This document shows positions 18,577-27,825 of a DNA stretch of 64,000 nt, in pieces. The number at the start of each line of letters is the position of its first letter. Position 1 is the first letter of the stretch. The stretch covers positions 57,507-121,506 of the forward strand of contig NZ_NWTG01000022.1 of the NCBI RefSeq assembly GCF_002532045.1, given 5' to 3'. The notes beneath the pieces are model-generated. The model ran no database searches and had not been told where the DNA came from. It was given only the letters and a program-made list of their open reading frames with translations. This DNA comes from Bradyrhizobium sp. C9 (GTDB taxonomy: Bacteria > Pseudomonadota > Alphaproteobacteria > Rhizobiales > Xanthobacteraceae). Both the position numbers and the translations under genes were made by a program.

Positions 18577-19347
18577 ATGAAGATCGCGACCTTCAACATC
18601 AACAACGTCAATCGCCGGCTGCCGAACCTGCTGCGCTGGCTGAAATCGGCCAAGCCCGATGTCGTCAGCCTGCAGGAGCTGAAGGCGAGCGACGCCGAGT
18701 TTCCCGCTGCCGCGCTCGAGAAGGCCGGTTACGGTGCGGTGTGGCAGGGACAGAAGACCTGGAACGGCGTCGCCATCCTCGCCCGCAAGGCCGAGCCGGT
18801 CCTGATCCGCACCGCCCTGCCCGGCGACCGCGACGACCATGAGGCGCGCTACATCGAGGCCGCGGTACGCGGCATCGTCGTCACCAGCCTTTACCTTCCG
18901 AACGGCAATCCGCAGCCCGGCCCGAAATTCGATTACAAGCTGGCCTGGTTCAAGCGGCTGCGCGCCCACGCCGCCAAGCTGCTCAAGCAGCAGGTCCCCG
19001 TGGTGCTCGCCGGCGACTACAACGTCGCGCCGACGCCCTTCGACATCTATCCGACCCGCTCCTGGGATAAGGATGCGCTGATTCAGCCGAAGAGCCGCGC
19101 CGCGTTCAAGGCACTGGTCGATCAGGGCTGGTGCGATGCGCTCCGCACGCTGCATCCGGATCGTCAGATGTTCACCTTCTGGGACTACAAGCGCCAGCGC
19201 TGGCCGCGCGATGCAGGCCTTCGGCTCGATCACCTTCTGCTCAGCCCCGACGTCGCGGCGCGGCTCGCGAAAGCCGGCGTCGACCGCGACGTTCGTGGCG
19301 AGGAAGGCGCCAGCGATCATGCGCCGGCTTGGGTGGTGCTGAAGTGA
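18577..19347 (+). CDS. xth: Exodeoxyribonuclease III / AP endonuclease
   Basis: This endonuclease/exonuclease/phosphatase-fold enzyme cuts DNA at abasic sites for base-excision repair. From the ATG at 18577 (256 aa) the product begins MKIATFNINNVNRRLPNLL. It has metal-binding Glu34 in SLQELKAS, then GDYNVAPTP, the RLDHLLLSP segment, and the catalytic DHAP motif in EGASDHAPAWV. An in-frame ATG 12 nt upstream is less likely, since the family starts at MKIATFN. It follows alr by 30 nt. Confidence 0.93.
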   Translation: MKIATFNINNVNRRLPNLLRWLKSAKPDVVSLQELKASDAEFPAAALEKAGYGAVWQGQKTWNGVAILARKAEPVLIRTALPGDRDDHEARYIEAAVRGIVVTSLYLPNGNPQPGPKFDYKLAWFKRLRAHAAKLLKQQVPVVLAGDYNVAPTPFDIYPTRSWDKDALIQPKSRAAFKALVDQGWCDALRTLHPDRQMFTFWDYKRQRWPRDAGLRLDHLLLSPDVAARLAKAGVDRDVRGEEGASDHAPAWVVLK

Positions 19348-19412
19348 TCGATGGCGAACTTTGCGCCTCGTGATGGTCGCGACGCGGATCGGATGATGCC
19401 GCACACACCACC

Positions 19413-19533
19413 GTCGTCCTGGCGAAAGCCAGGACCCATAACCACCGAACTTGATTGTGAACGGGATCGCGGCCCCGGCGTCGCACAATAACTAAGACTT
19501 GGGGTAATGGGTCCTGGCTTTGGCCAGGACGAC
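19413..19533. repeat. Inverted pair of family C repeats
   Basis: The left arm 19413-19439 and right arm 19507-19533 are reverse complements over 27 nt with one mismatch. Each arm itself holds a small hairpin (CCTGGC...GCCAGG) flanked by GTCGT and ACCCAT. A third relative is at 44259-44287. The interval 19348-19680 holds only this element and the presumed promoter of the next gene. Confidence 0.75.
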
Positions 19534-19680
19534 ACCGAACGTGTTGCACGGCCTTTGAATCATACTTCGACAGCCGCCCGGTGCCAGCGAATGCGGCCGG
19601 ATGTGGCGGACCGGGTACAGCCGGAGGTGGCGCAAATCGACTAGCCTGCCACCGATTTGATTCATGCATTGGGGCTGCCC

Positions 19681-20484
19681 GTGAAGACATATTTCGTCGC
19701 CGCATCCATGCTCATGCTCGGCATTGCAGGCGCGTCCGCCGCCGATCTCGCCGCCCGCCAGTACACCAAGGCGCCCCCGATCGTCGCCGCCACCACCGAC
19801 TGGAGCGGCTTCTATGTCGGTGCCAATGGCGGCGGCGGCTGGAGCCGGAAGTGCTGGGACATCGCGCCCTTCGCCATCAGCAATCCGGCGCTTGGCGTCG
19901 TGAATTTCACCGGCCCGGAAGGTTGCCACACCGCGAGCGGAGCGACCGCCGGCGGCCAGATCGGTTATCGCTGGCAGCAGGCGGCCTGGGTGTTCGGGGT
20001 CGAAGCGCAGGGCAATTGGGCCGACCTCTCCGGCTCGAACCCGTCCACGGCGGCGTTGTTCGCAGGCTTCGCCAACCGCTCGAAGATCGATGCCATCGGC
20101 CTGTTCACCGGGCAGGTCGGCTATTCCTGGGGCGCCTTCCTGCTCTACGCGAAGGGCGGCGCGGCCGTCGTGCGCGATCGCTACGAGAGCTTCATCACGC
20201 CGGCCTTCGGACCCGGCGTGCCGGTCGGCTTCATCGCCGACCGCGGCAGCGAGACGCGCTGGGGCGGCGCGATCGGCGCCGGCGCGGAATATGCGATCGC
20301 ACACAATTGGTCGCTGGCGATCGAATACGACCATCTGTTCATGGGAACCAACAACGTTCACATGACCTACGATCCGGTCTTCATCGCCCAGCTCAACCAT
20401 GACGAACGCATCCACCAGGACGTCGACATGGTGACGGTGCGCGTCAACTACCGCTTCGGCGGCCCGGTCGTCGCGAAATACTGA
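19681..20484 (+). CDS. Outer-membrane beta-barrel protein (Omp25/RopB-like)
   Basis: The product (267 aa) starts at a GTG with a signal peptide KTYFVAASMLMLGIAGASA. A mature protein then follows with alternating beta strands typical of 8-stranded OmpA-like porins: DWSGFYVGANGGGGWS, GGQIGYRWQ, WVFGVEAQGNW, GQVGYSWGAFLLYAKGGAA, GGAIGAGAEYAIAHNWSLAIEYDH, VTVRVNYRF. The ending YRFGGPVVAKY is close to the usual Rhizobiales form. It is probably a surface protein of unknown specific role. An upstream in-frame ATG at 19657 is less favoured because the signal peptide fits the GTG. Confidence 0.85.
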   Translation: MKTYFVAASMLMLGIAGASAADLAARQYTKAPPIVAATTDWSGFYVGANGGGGWSRKCWDIAPFAISNPALGVVNFTGPEGCHTASGATAGGQIGYRWQQAAWVFGVEAQGNWADLSGSNPSTAALFAGFANRSKIDAIGLFTGQVGYSWGAFLLYAKGGAAVVRDRYESFITPAFGPGVPVGFIADRGSETRWGGAIGAGAEYAIAHNWSLAIEYDHLFMGTNNVHMTYDPVFIAQLNHDERIHQDVDMVTVRVNYRFGGPVVAKY

Positions 20485-20604
20485 CGCGGCGCGCGACGAC
20501 CCGTCTCCGGTCCAAGGCGCCTTGCGCGCTCTCGAACCGTGAGGTCACACTGAGCCTTCGTTGTCGAGGCACGCATTCGGCGTGGCTCGGGATCATATCC
20601 CGGA

Positions 20605-21336
20605 GTGCGCGTGGGCTTCCTGTTCGTCCTCATCGTCGGCCTCGTCGCCGGCACCATCTCGGGCATCGTCGGCACCGGCTCGTCGATCATGCTGATGCCG
20701 GTGCTGGTCTATCAATATGGGCCGAAGCAGGCGGTGCCGATCATGGCGGTCGCGGCCGTGATGGCCAATCTGTCGCGCATCCTGGCCTGGTGGCGCGAGG
20801 TCGACTGGCGCGCCTGCGCCGCCTACTCGATCACCGGCATTCCGGCCGCAGCGCTTGGCGCGCGCACCCTGCTCGCTCTGCCCTCGCACGCGGTCGATAT
20901 CGCGATCGGCGTATTCCTGATCGCGATGGTGCCGGTGCGGCATTGGCTGGCGCAGCACAGACTGAAAGCCAATCTCTGGCATCTCGCAATCGGCGGCGCG
21001 CTGATCGGCTATCTCACCGGCGTCGTGGTCTCGACCGGTCCGCTCAGCGTGCCGCTGTTCTTGTTCTACGGCCTGGACAAGGGCGCGTTCCTCGCCACCG
21101 AAGCGGCAAGCTCGCTCGGGCTCTATGTCAGCAAGTCGGTGACGTTCGAGCGGTTCGGCGCGCTGCCCCCCGACATCGCGCTGAAGGGCCTGATCGCCGG
21201 TGCCTCGCTGATGGCCGGCGCCTTCATCGCAAAGCGCTTCGTGCTGCAGATGAAGCCGGAATCGTTCCGCCTGATCATGGACGGCATCATGCTGGCGGCG
21301 GGCACGGCGTTGTTGTGGTCCGCAATGACGTCGTAG
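20605..21336 (+). CDS. TauE/SafE family membrane exporter
   Basis: The product (243 aa) has about seven or eight membrane helices and the internal duplication of the sulfite exporter TauE/SafE family: GLVAGTISGIVGTGSSIMLMP near the N-terminus and GYLTGVVVSTGPLSVPLFLF in the second half. Substrates in this family include sulfite and organosulfonates, but specificity is not readable here. The start is GTG at 20605; another GTG lies at 20611. Confidence 0.85.
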   Translation: MRVGFLFVLIVGLVAGTISGIVGTGSSIMLMPVLVYQYGPKQAVPIMAVAAVMANLSRILAWWREVDWRACAAYSITGIPAAALGARTLLALPSHAVDIAIGVFLIAMVPVRHWLAQHRLKANLWHLAIGGALIGYLTGVVVSTGPLSVPLFLFYGLDKGAFLATEAASSLGLYVSKSVTFERFGALPPDIALKGLIAGASLMAGAFIAKRFVLQMKPESFRLIMDGIMLAAGTALLWSAMTS

Positions 21337-22215
21337 GCTCACGGGCATGTCGTAATTCTACGGGGCTCTGTGCATACTTGGTGGTGTGTTGTGTACCTCC
21401 AAAGAGCCTCATTGAGCGCCCGGTTCCCGGTGTTATCCGGATTGCCTCCATCCGGCGACTGCGTTTATGACGATCTCATTACTTGATCGTTTGCTGACAA
21501 GCACTTTGCTCTAGCAGGCATCACGGGATTGATCGACGACCCGGATGCGAATCCCGAGGAGTCAGGCAGCACAAGGGGCGCAATCGAGCGCGCACCTCAG
21601 CGTCTGATGTCGGCCTGAGGGATTCGGATCTCGGGATCGCAAGTTGAAGCATTCGGACGAGCGGGTTGTCAGAACCCGCGACAGGCGGGAAAGGCAGACG
21701 CGCGATGCGCAAGATGATGATGACGACTGTGGCGGTCGTGACGTTCGCTGTCGCCGGCGCGGCTCTCTGGCCGACAGCGAAACCCGATGTCGGGCAATTC
21801 GGGGACAGCGTCTACGAGACGATCTGGGTCTGGCGAATTCCGGCCTACGCCAACAATCCGTCCTGGCGCGTGCGCTGGAGCTGGAGCGATCCGCTGCATG
21901 CGCAGGCAAGATGCTGCCGGGCGTTGCCGACCGGTTTGATGCCGCGCGAGACTCCGCGGCTGCTGCTGTCGGGGCGAGACATCCGCGTCTAGACGCGGCA
22001 CGCGCGCAAAATCGAATGGCGTCTTGCGACAGCGCGCAGATCGACCGAACCTTCGAAGCAGCAGTTCCCGTGCGCCGAAGCGCATTTGATTCAAATTCGC
22101 GCTGTAGTTGAACTTACTTTTTATCCTTAACCAGAAACCTGATCTTTGATTTACATCTGCAAGATGCGGTTTACCTTGTCTCCGCGAACACAGCGGATTC
22201 AGGGACGACAACAAG
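21337..22215. other. Long gene-poor interval
   Basis: There is no convincing gene over about 880 bases. It is visibly less GC-rich than its surroundings, especially 22095-22200. It holds a small hairpin GCGGGTT/AACCCGC (21661-21679) and one candidate short secreted ORF (21705-21992). It may be the remains of a decayed gene region. Confidence 0.5.
21705..21992 (+). CDS. Possible small secreted protein (95 aa), doubtful
   Basis: ATG at 21705 opens MRKMMMTTVAVVTFAVAGAA, a plausible signal peptide, followed by about 75 residues with many Trp and Arg and two adjacent Cys. No family is recognised and the second half has an irregular composition, so it could be a truncated gene. An AAAGG stretch lies about 12 nt upstream. 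Confidence 0.3.
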   Translation: MRKMMMTTVAVVTFAVAGAALWPTAKPDVGQFGDSVYETIWVWRIPAYANNPSWRVRWSWSDPLHAQARCCRALPTGLMPRETPRLLLSGRDIRV

Positions 22216-22830
22216 ATGCGCCAGTTAAGCCTCACGCTGTCATTGGCCTTGTTTCTCGCAGCACAAGTTTTGAGCGCCGCCGCCGACGATGCGAAACCGA
22301 ACCAACCAGGTTCCGCTGCCGCCGTTGACCGCGTCGCCTGTTCCCTGCAACCAAAAGCTGAGGAACCGTCCGATCCGTCGTCGACCTCGGCGATCCCTCG
22401 CACTGAAAAATTCGTCGCGCGGGACCATTTCAAGGAGAACATCGCCTCCAGCGCGCCGGTGAAGATCTCCTGGCTGGGTGCGACCTTCGCGCAACGCTTC
22501 ACGAACAAGGTCGAGAACGAGACCGGCGGCGCATCGTTGCAGACCTTCGTCCTCAGCGCAGCCTCGAGCGACAAGGACATCCTCGCAAGACTCGGTCCGA
22601 GCCACGAGAGCCGGTTGGCCGACGTCTGGTGCAGGTTGCAACAGCAGCCCAATGGCAACGGCGGCACGCTCGAGATCAACGCCAAGCCGAATGTGTTTTA
22701 TGTTCGCGATATCGCAGGCGAGCTCGGCGCCGTCGACGTGCTCTGGGGCGGCGTCGGCTGGGAGATCGGCGCAAGCCCGGTCGGAGACAAGCCGCGATGG
22801 CCGGCCGGAACGCGGGTCTTCTCTCGCTGA
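22216..22830 (+). CDS. Hypothetical secreted protein
   Basis: The product (204 aa) has a signal peptide (residues 1-23, MRQLSLTLSLALFLAAQVLS then AAA) and no membrane segment after it. The mature part is soluble, with segments VKISWLGATFAQRF and VFYVRDIAGELGAVDVLWGGVGWEIGA that look like a compact alpha/beta domain. Two Cys are present (in VACSLQP and DVWCRLQ) and may form a disulfide. I do not recognise the family. A less GC-rich stretch upstream (22095-22200) probably holds its promoter. Confidence 0.7.
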   Translation: MRQLSLTLSLALFLAAQVLSAAADDAKPNQPGSAAAVDRVACSLQPKAEEPSDPSSTSAIPRTEKFVARDHFKENIASSAPVKISWLGATFAQRFTNKVENETGGASLQTFVLSAASSDKDILARLGPSHESRLADVWCRLQQQPNGNGGTLEINAKPNVFYVRDIAGELGAVDVLWGGVGWEIGASPVGDKPRWPAGTRVFSR

Positions 22831-22926
22831 GCCTGTCCTTGCATCAGGAGCTGAGGGTTCGACGGATCGTGCGTGGCACCCGAACCGTGCTATGCATCAT
22901 GCGCGATAGCGCGACTCACCTGCTCC

Positions 22927-24408
22927 ATGGCCAAATCCACCCTCTCCTTCGTCTGCCAGAACTGCGGCGCGGCGTATAATCGCTGGCAGGGCAAGTGCGA
23001 CTCCTGCGGCGAGTGGAACACGCTGGCCGAGGAAGACACCACGGGCTCGGTGCCGGTCTCGATACGCAGCAAGCGCAAGGGGCGGACGTTCGCGCTGGAA
23101 TCGCTATCCGGCAAGACCCAGGACGCGCCGCGGCTGTCGTCGGGCATGGCGGAGCTCGACCGCGTCACCGGCGGCGGGTTCGTCCGCGGCTCGGTGCTGC
23201 TGGTCGGCGGCGATCCCGGCATCGGAAAATCCACGCTGCTGACCCAGGCAACCTCCATGATGGCGCGCGCGGGCCACCGCGCGGTCTACATCTCGGGCGA
23301 AGAGGCGGTCGCGCAGGTGCGACTGCGCGCCGAGCGGCTCGGGCTCGCGGACGCGCCGGTGCAGCTGGCGTCCGAGACCTCGGTCGAGGATATCGTCTCG
23401 ACGCTGTCGGAAGGCGCGGTGCCGCGGCTGATCGTGATCGACTCGATCCAGACCATGTGGACCGACACGGTCGAATCCGCGCCCGGCACAGTGACCCAGG
23501 TCCGCGCCTCGGCGCAGGCCCTCATTCGCTTCGCCAAGAAGACCGGGGCTACGATCATCCTGGTCGGGCATGTGACCAAGGACGGCCAGATCGCCGGCCC
23601 CCGCGTGGTCGAGCACATGGTCGATGCCGTGCTGTCGTTCGAGGGCGAAGGCTCGCAGCAGTTCCGCATCCTGCGCTCGGCGAAGAACCGCTTTGGCGCG
23701 ACCGACGAGATCGGCGTATTCGAGATGACCGGGCTCGGACTGCGCGAGGTCACCAACCCCTCGGAATTGTTCCTCTCCGAACGCGAACTCGGCAGTCCCG
23801 GTACCGCGGTGTTCGCCGGCATCGAGGGCACCCGCCCGGTCCTGGTCGAGTTGCAGGCGCTGGTGGCGCCGACCTCGCTCGGCACGCCGCGCCGCGCCGT
23901 GGTCGGCTGGGATCCGAGCCGGCTGTCGATGGTGCTGGCGGTGCTGGAGGCGCATTGCGGCGTCAAATTGTCCGGACATGACGTCTATCTCAACGTCGCG
24001 GGCGGCCTACGCATCCAGGAGCCGGCTGCGGACCTCGCAGCTGCCGCCGCGCTGGTCTCCTCGCTTGTGAATGCGCCCTTGCCGACGGATGCAGTCTATT
24101 TCGGCGAGATTTCGCTGTCCGGGGCGATCCGGCCGGTGGCGCAGACCCCGGCCCGGCTGAAAGAGGCCCTCAAGCTCGGCTTCGGCCGCGCCATCCTGCC
24201 CGAATCGGCCCGCGGCGATGGTGGCGGCGATAGCGGGCTCGCGCTGAACAGCGTCGGCAATCTGACCACGCTGGTCGCCGAAATTGCCGCGCGCGGAACA
24301 CCCAGAGGCGGCAGAGCCGTACCAAGGGACGACCAGGGTGGCTCCCGGGGCGCTGATGCGGCTGAGAAAAATGCCACACCGGCCCGATTCCGTCGCGAGA
24401 CCAGCTAA
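22927..24408 (+). CDS. radA: DNA repair protein RadA
   Basis: RadA (493 aa) is a RecA-like ATPase that helps branch migration in recombination. It has an N-terminal zinc finger (Cys10, Cys13, Cys24, Cys27), the Walker A motif GGDPGIGKST (94-103), the RadA-specific KNRFG motif, and a C-terminal Lon-like domain to about residue 450. A polar Gly/Arg/Asp-rich tail follows. The ATG at 22927 is chosen because MAKSTLSFVCQNCG is the canonical start. Confidence 0.96.
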   Translation: MAKSTLSFVCQNCGAAYNRWQGKCDSCGEWNTLAEEDTTGSVPVSIRSKRKGRTFALESLSGKTQDAPRLSSGMAELDRVTGGGFVRGSVLLVGGDPGIGKSTLLTQATSMMARAGHRAVYISGEEAVAQVRLRAERLGLADAPVQLASETSVEDIVSTLSEGAVPRLIVIDSIQTMWTDTVESAPGTVTQVRASAQALIRFAKKTGATIILVGHVTKDGQIAGPRVVEHMVDAVLSFEGEGSQQFRILRSAKNRFGATDEIGVFEMTGLGLREVTNPSELFLSERELGSPGTAVFAGIEGTRPVLVELQALVAPTSLGTPRRAVVGWDPSRLSMVLAVLEAHCGVKLSGHDVYLNVAGGLRIQEPAADLAAAAALVSSLVNAPLPTDAVYFGEISLSGAIRPVAQTPARLKEALKLGFGRAILPESARGDGGGDSGLALNSVGNLTTLVAEIAARGTPRGGRAVPRDDQGGSRGADAAEKNATPARFRRETS

Positions 24409-24578
24409 AGCGGGCGTGACGTATCAGCCCCCCGCCGCTATACATCCGGCGCGCGGGACAGGTGGTGTTGCGGCCTTGCCGAATGCCCCCGATGCGCCTC
24501 AGTTAGGACGGCACCGACTTTGCCGATTCGCGAGCCCTTAACAGCGGACCCAAACGTACCAGCGGACCTGACCAGCCG

Positions 24579-25214
24579 ATGCCCATAACGATACTTGATC
24601 TCGTCCTGCTCGGCGTGATGCTGATCTCGGGCCTGCTTGCCATGGTGCGCGGCTTCATGCGCGAGATCCTGTCGATCGCGGCCTGGGGCGCCGCTGCGCT
24701 GGTCACGCTCTACGCTTTCTCGAAGCTGCTGCCGACCGCCAAGACTTACTTCAATAACGACACGGTCGCGGCCGTGGTGGTGGTGGCCGGCGTCTTCATC
24801 GGCACCCTGATCGTGGTCTCGATCATCACGGTGCGGATCTCGGACATGATTCTGGATTCCCGGATCGGCGCGCTCGACCGCACCCTCGGCTTCCTGTTTG
24901 GCCTCGCCCGCGGCCTCCTGATCGTGGTCGTGGCGTTCATGTTCTTCACCTGGCTGGTTCCGGACAAGCAGCGGCCCGATTGGGTCACCGGTGCAAAGTC
25001 CCGGGTGGTGCTGCAGGGAACCGGGGATTGGCTGATGGCGCTCTTGCCTGATGACCCCGAGAACACCATCTTAAAGAAGTTCAAGAAGAATAAGCCGGAC
25101 GACGATTCTGCGGCTGATACCAACGATCAGACAACGCCGGCGTCGGGCGATGGCTATAGCAAACCTGCGCGTGACAGCTTGAAAAAGCTGATCGAGAAAC
25201 CCGCGGGCCGATAA
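24579..25214 (+). CDS. cvpA: CvpA family membrane protein
   Basis: The product (211 aa) has four membrane helices in the first 130 residues and the family motifs LDLVLLGVMLISGLLAMVRGFMREILSI and DRTLGFLFGLARGLLIVV. A charged cytoplasmic tail is rich in Lys and Asp. CvpA is needed for colicin V production in E. coli and is linked to envelope stress tolerance. It directly precedes purF, the conserved arrangement seen in many proteobacteria. Confidence 0.9.
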   Translation: MPITILDLVLLGVMLISGLLAMVRGFMREILSIAAWGAAALVTLYAFSKLLPTAKTYFNNDTVAAVVVVAGVFIGTLIVVSIITVRISDMILDSRIGALDRTLGFLFGLARGLLIVVVAFMFFTWLVPDKQRPDWVTGAKSRVVLQGTGDWLMALLPDDPENTILKKFKKNKPDDDSAADTNDQTTPASGDGYSKPARDSLKKLIEKPAGR

Positions 25215-25240
25215 CTTATTTGGGCCCCTTACGAGAGGCG

Positions 25241-26818
25241 ATGAACGAGATGCAAACCCCTTCCGATCACGCCGCCCAACTGGATCTCGACCTCGGCCCG
25301 ATCGAAATGCAGGAACATCTCCGACAAGAAGATCTCCGACAAGACCACCGGGACGACGATCTCAGATACCACCCCGATCTCGATGGCGACACGCTCCGCG
25401 AGGAATGCGGCGTGTTCGGTGTCTTCGGCCACCCCGAGGCCGCCGCGATCACCGCGCTCGGCCTGCACGCCCTGCAACACCGCGGCCAGGAGGCCGCCGG
25501 CATCGTCTCCTTCGACGGCGGCCGCTTCCACAGTGAACGCCGCCTCGGCCTGGTTGGCGATGCCTTCTCCCGCCGCGAGGTGATCGATCGCCTGCCCGGC
25601 AACGCCGCGGTCGGCCATGTCCGCTACTCCACCACCGGCGGCACCATCCTGCGCAACGTGCAGCCGCTGTTCGCCGAGCTCAGCGCCGGCGGCTTTGCGG
25701 TCGGCCACAACGGCAACCTGACCAACGGCCTCACCCTGCGCCGCGAGCTGGTCAAGGGCGGCGCCATGATGCAGTCGACCACCGACACCGAGGTGATCCT
25801 GCATCTCGTCGCGCAGTCGAAGCGCACCCGCTTCATCGACCGTTTCATCGAGGCGCTGCGCACCATCGAGGGCGCCTATGCGCTGGTCGCGCTGACCAAC
25901 AAGAAGCTGGTCGGCGCCCGCGATCCGCTCGGCATCCGGCCCTTGGTGCTCGGCGATCTCGACGGCCATCCGATCCTGACCTCGGAGACCTGCGCGCTCG
26001 ACATGATCGGCGCGAAATATGTCCGCGACATCGAGCCCGGCGAGATCATCGTGTTCGACGAGCGCGGCGCGCACAGCCACAAGCCGTTCCCGCCGAAGCC
26101 GGCGCGGCCCTGCATCTTCGAGTACATCTATTTTGCGCGGCCGGACTCGATCGTCGGCGGCCGCTCGGTGTACGACGTGCGCAAGGCGTTCGGCGCCCAG
26201 CTCGCGCGCGAGAGCCATCCCGAGGTCGACGTCGTGGTGCCGGTGCCCGATTCCGGCGTGCCCGCCGCGGTCGGCTACAGCCAGTATTCCGGCGTGCCGT
26301 TCGAGCTCGGCATCATCCGCAACCACTATGTCGGCCGCACCTTCATCCAGCCGACCCAGACCGTGCGCGAGCTCGGCGTGCGCATGAAGCACTCGGCCAA
26401 CCGCGCCGCGATCGAAGGCAAGCGCATCATCCTGATCGACGATTCGCTGGTGCGCGGCACCACCTCGAAGAAGATCGTCCGCATGATGCGCGATGCCGGC
26501 GCCCGCGAGGTGCATTTCCGCCTCGCCTCGCCGCCGATCCTCTATCCCGACTATTACGGCATCGACCTGCCCGATCGCGGCGGCCTGCTCGCCGCGACCC
26601 ATTCGCTCGAGGAGATGCGCGATATCATCGGCGCCGACTCCCTGGCCTTCCTGTCGATCGACGGCATGTACCGCGCGATGGGCTATGAGGGGCGCGACCC
26701 GGCCAATCCGAGATTCGCCGACCATTGCTTCACCGGCGCCTATCCGACCCATCTCACCGACCAGAGCGAGCCCGAGGCCCCGCCGCGCCAGCTCTCGCTG
26801 CTGGCCGAGGCGAGCTGA
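25241..26818 (+). CDS. purF: Amidophosphoribosyltransferase
   Basis: PurF catalyses the first step of purine synthesis, transferring glutamine amide nitrogen to PRPP. The catalytic N-terminal nucleophile is the Cys in EECGVFGVFGH, residue 56 from the ATG at 25241. The propeptide would therefore be about 55 residues, unusually long, with a short repeat (HLRQEDLRQD). The glutaminase domain follows, then the PRPP site IILIDDSLVRGTTSKKIV. Length is 525 aa. The ATG at 25241 is preceded by GAGAGG; an alternative in-frame start lies 21 nt upstream. Confidence 0.96.
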   Translation: MNEMQTPSDHAAQLDLDLGPIEMQEHLRQEDLRQDHRDDDLRYHPDLDGDTLREECGVFGVFGHPEAAAITALGLHALQHRGQEAAGIVSFDGGRFHSERRLGLVGDAFSRREVIDRLPGNAAVGHVRYSTTGGTILRNVQPLFAELSAGGFAVGHNGNLTNGLTLRRELVKGGAMMQSTTDTEVILHLVAQSKRTRFIDRFIEALRTIEGAYALVALTNKKLVGARDPLGIRPLVLGDLDGHPILTSETCALDMIGAKYVRDIEPGEIIVFDERGAHSHKPFPPKPARPCIFEYIYFARPDSIVGGRSVYDVRKAFGAQLARESHPEVDVVVPVPDSGVPAAVGYSQYSGVPFELGIIRNHYVGRTFIQPTQTVRELGVRMKHSANRAAIEGKRIILIDDSLVRGTTSKKIVRMMRDAGAREVHFRLASPPILYPDYYGIDLPDRGGLLAATHSLEEMRDIIGADSLAFLSIDGMYRAMGYEGRDPANPRFADHCFTGAYPTHLTDQSEPEAPPRQLSLLAEAS

Positions 26819-26829
26819 CGGAGCACGCC

Positions 26830-26973
26830 ATGCAGCCGATCATGGGCATCCTCTGTGGGGTGCTGCTGGTCGGCTTCATCGTGTTTGCGTTACGACAGGG
26901 TATGAAGGTGACGCCCGACAATTCGGGTAACGGCATCAACAGCAGCAACATGGACCAGGGGCCCGGCCCCTAG
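26830..26973 (+). CDS. Small single-span membrane protein (47 aa)
   Basis: The ATG at 26830 opens MQPIMGILCGVLLVGFIVFA, one membrane helix, then a polar tail rich in Asn, Ser and Asp that ends GPGP. It begins 12 nt after purF ends, so it is probably co-transcribed, and a terminator hairpin follows 24 nt after its stop. Function unknown. Confidence 0.6.
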   Translation: MQPIMGILCGVLLVGFIVFALRQGMKVTPDNSGNGINSSNMDQGPGP

Positions 26974-26996
26974 CCGAAAGCGCAGGAATTCGTCAT

Positions 26997-27019
26997 GGCC
27001 GGGCTTGTCCCGGCCTTTT
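26997..27019 (+). terminator. Terminator after the purF operon (repeat-derived)
   Basis: GGCCGGG (26997-27003) and CCCGGCC (27009-27015) form a 7-bp stem with a CTTGT loop, followed by four T. The flanking CGTCATGGCCGGGCTTGTCC matches a dispersed repeat style common in Bradyrhizobium, here positioned as a factor-independent terminator. Confidence 0.7.
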
Positions 27020-27059
27020 CCGTCTGTAATACCCGCCGCAAGACCACGGACGGACAGAC

Positions 27060-27800
27060 ATGACAAAACCCCTCGCCTCCCGTATTGCCCTCGTGACCGG
27101 CGCCTCGCGCGGGATCGGCTATGCGACATCCATCGCGCTGGCCAAGGCCGGCGCGCACGTCGTCGCGGTGGCGCGCACGCAAGGCGGCCTGGAAGAGCTC
27201 GACGACGAGATCCGCAAGGACGGCGGCAGCGCCACCTTGGTGCCGCTCTCGCTGACGGATTACGAGGGGATCGCGCGGCTCGGGCTCGCGCTGCATGAGC
27301 GCCACGGCAAGCTCGACATCCTGGTCGGCAACGCCGGCACCGCCGGCCCGTCCTCGCCGCTCGGCCATATCGAGCTGAAGCCGTGGAACGACGTGTTCGC
27401 GATCAACGTCACCGCCAACTTCCAGCTGATCCGCTGCATGGATCCACTGCTGCGCCAGTCCGACGCCGGCCGAGCGGTGTTCGTCACATCAGGCGTGGCG
27501 CACAAGGCCAACGCCTATCTCGGCCCCTATGCGGCCTCGAAAGCCGCGCTCGACGCGCTGGTGCGCTCCTGGGCCCACGAGACCGCCAATACGGCGCTGC
27601 GCGTCAACCTGTTCAGCCCCGGCCCGATCCGCACCCGGATGCGCGCGCAGGTGTTTCCGGGCGAAGACCCGATGACACTCGATACGCCCGACATGGCCGC
27701 CGAATTCATCGTGCCGATGTGTTCACCGGAATGGACCGAGACCGGCAGGCTCTACGACTACAAGGCGCGCACGCTGCGGAGCTTCCAGCCGCCAGCGTGA
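27060..27800 (+). CDS. Short-chain dehydrogenase/reductase
   Basis: This classical SDR (246 aa) has the cofactor motif TGASRGIGYATSI near residues 14-26, NAG in the middle, and the catalytic Tyr/Lys in GPYAASKAALDAL. An Arg in AVARTQGG after the second strand suggests NADP(H). Substrate unknown. It lies alone after the purF operon terminator, convergent with the next gene. Confidence 0.85.
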   Translation: MTKPLASRIALVTGASRGIGYATSIALAKAGAHVVAVARTQGGLEELDDEIRKDGGSATLVPLSLTDYEGIARLGLALHERHGKLDILVGNAGTAGPSSPLGHIELKPWNDVFAINVTANFQLIRCMDPLLRQSDAGRAVFVTSGVAHKANAYLGPYAASKAALDALVRSWAHETANTALRVNLFSPGPIRTRMRAQVFPGEDPMTLDTPDMAAEFIVPMCSPEWTETGRLYDYKARTLRSFQPPA

Positions 27801-27825
27801 GCGGTCACGCGCACAGTCGCGGCGA

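Noticed and set aside
25229..26752. 507-codon minus-strand frame opposite purF
   Set aside because: Shadow of purF, His/Ala/Asp-rich low-complexity translation.
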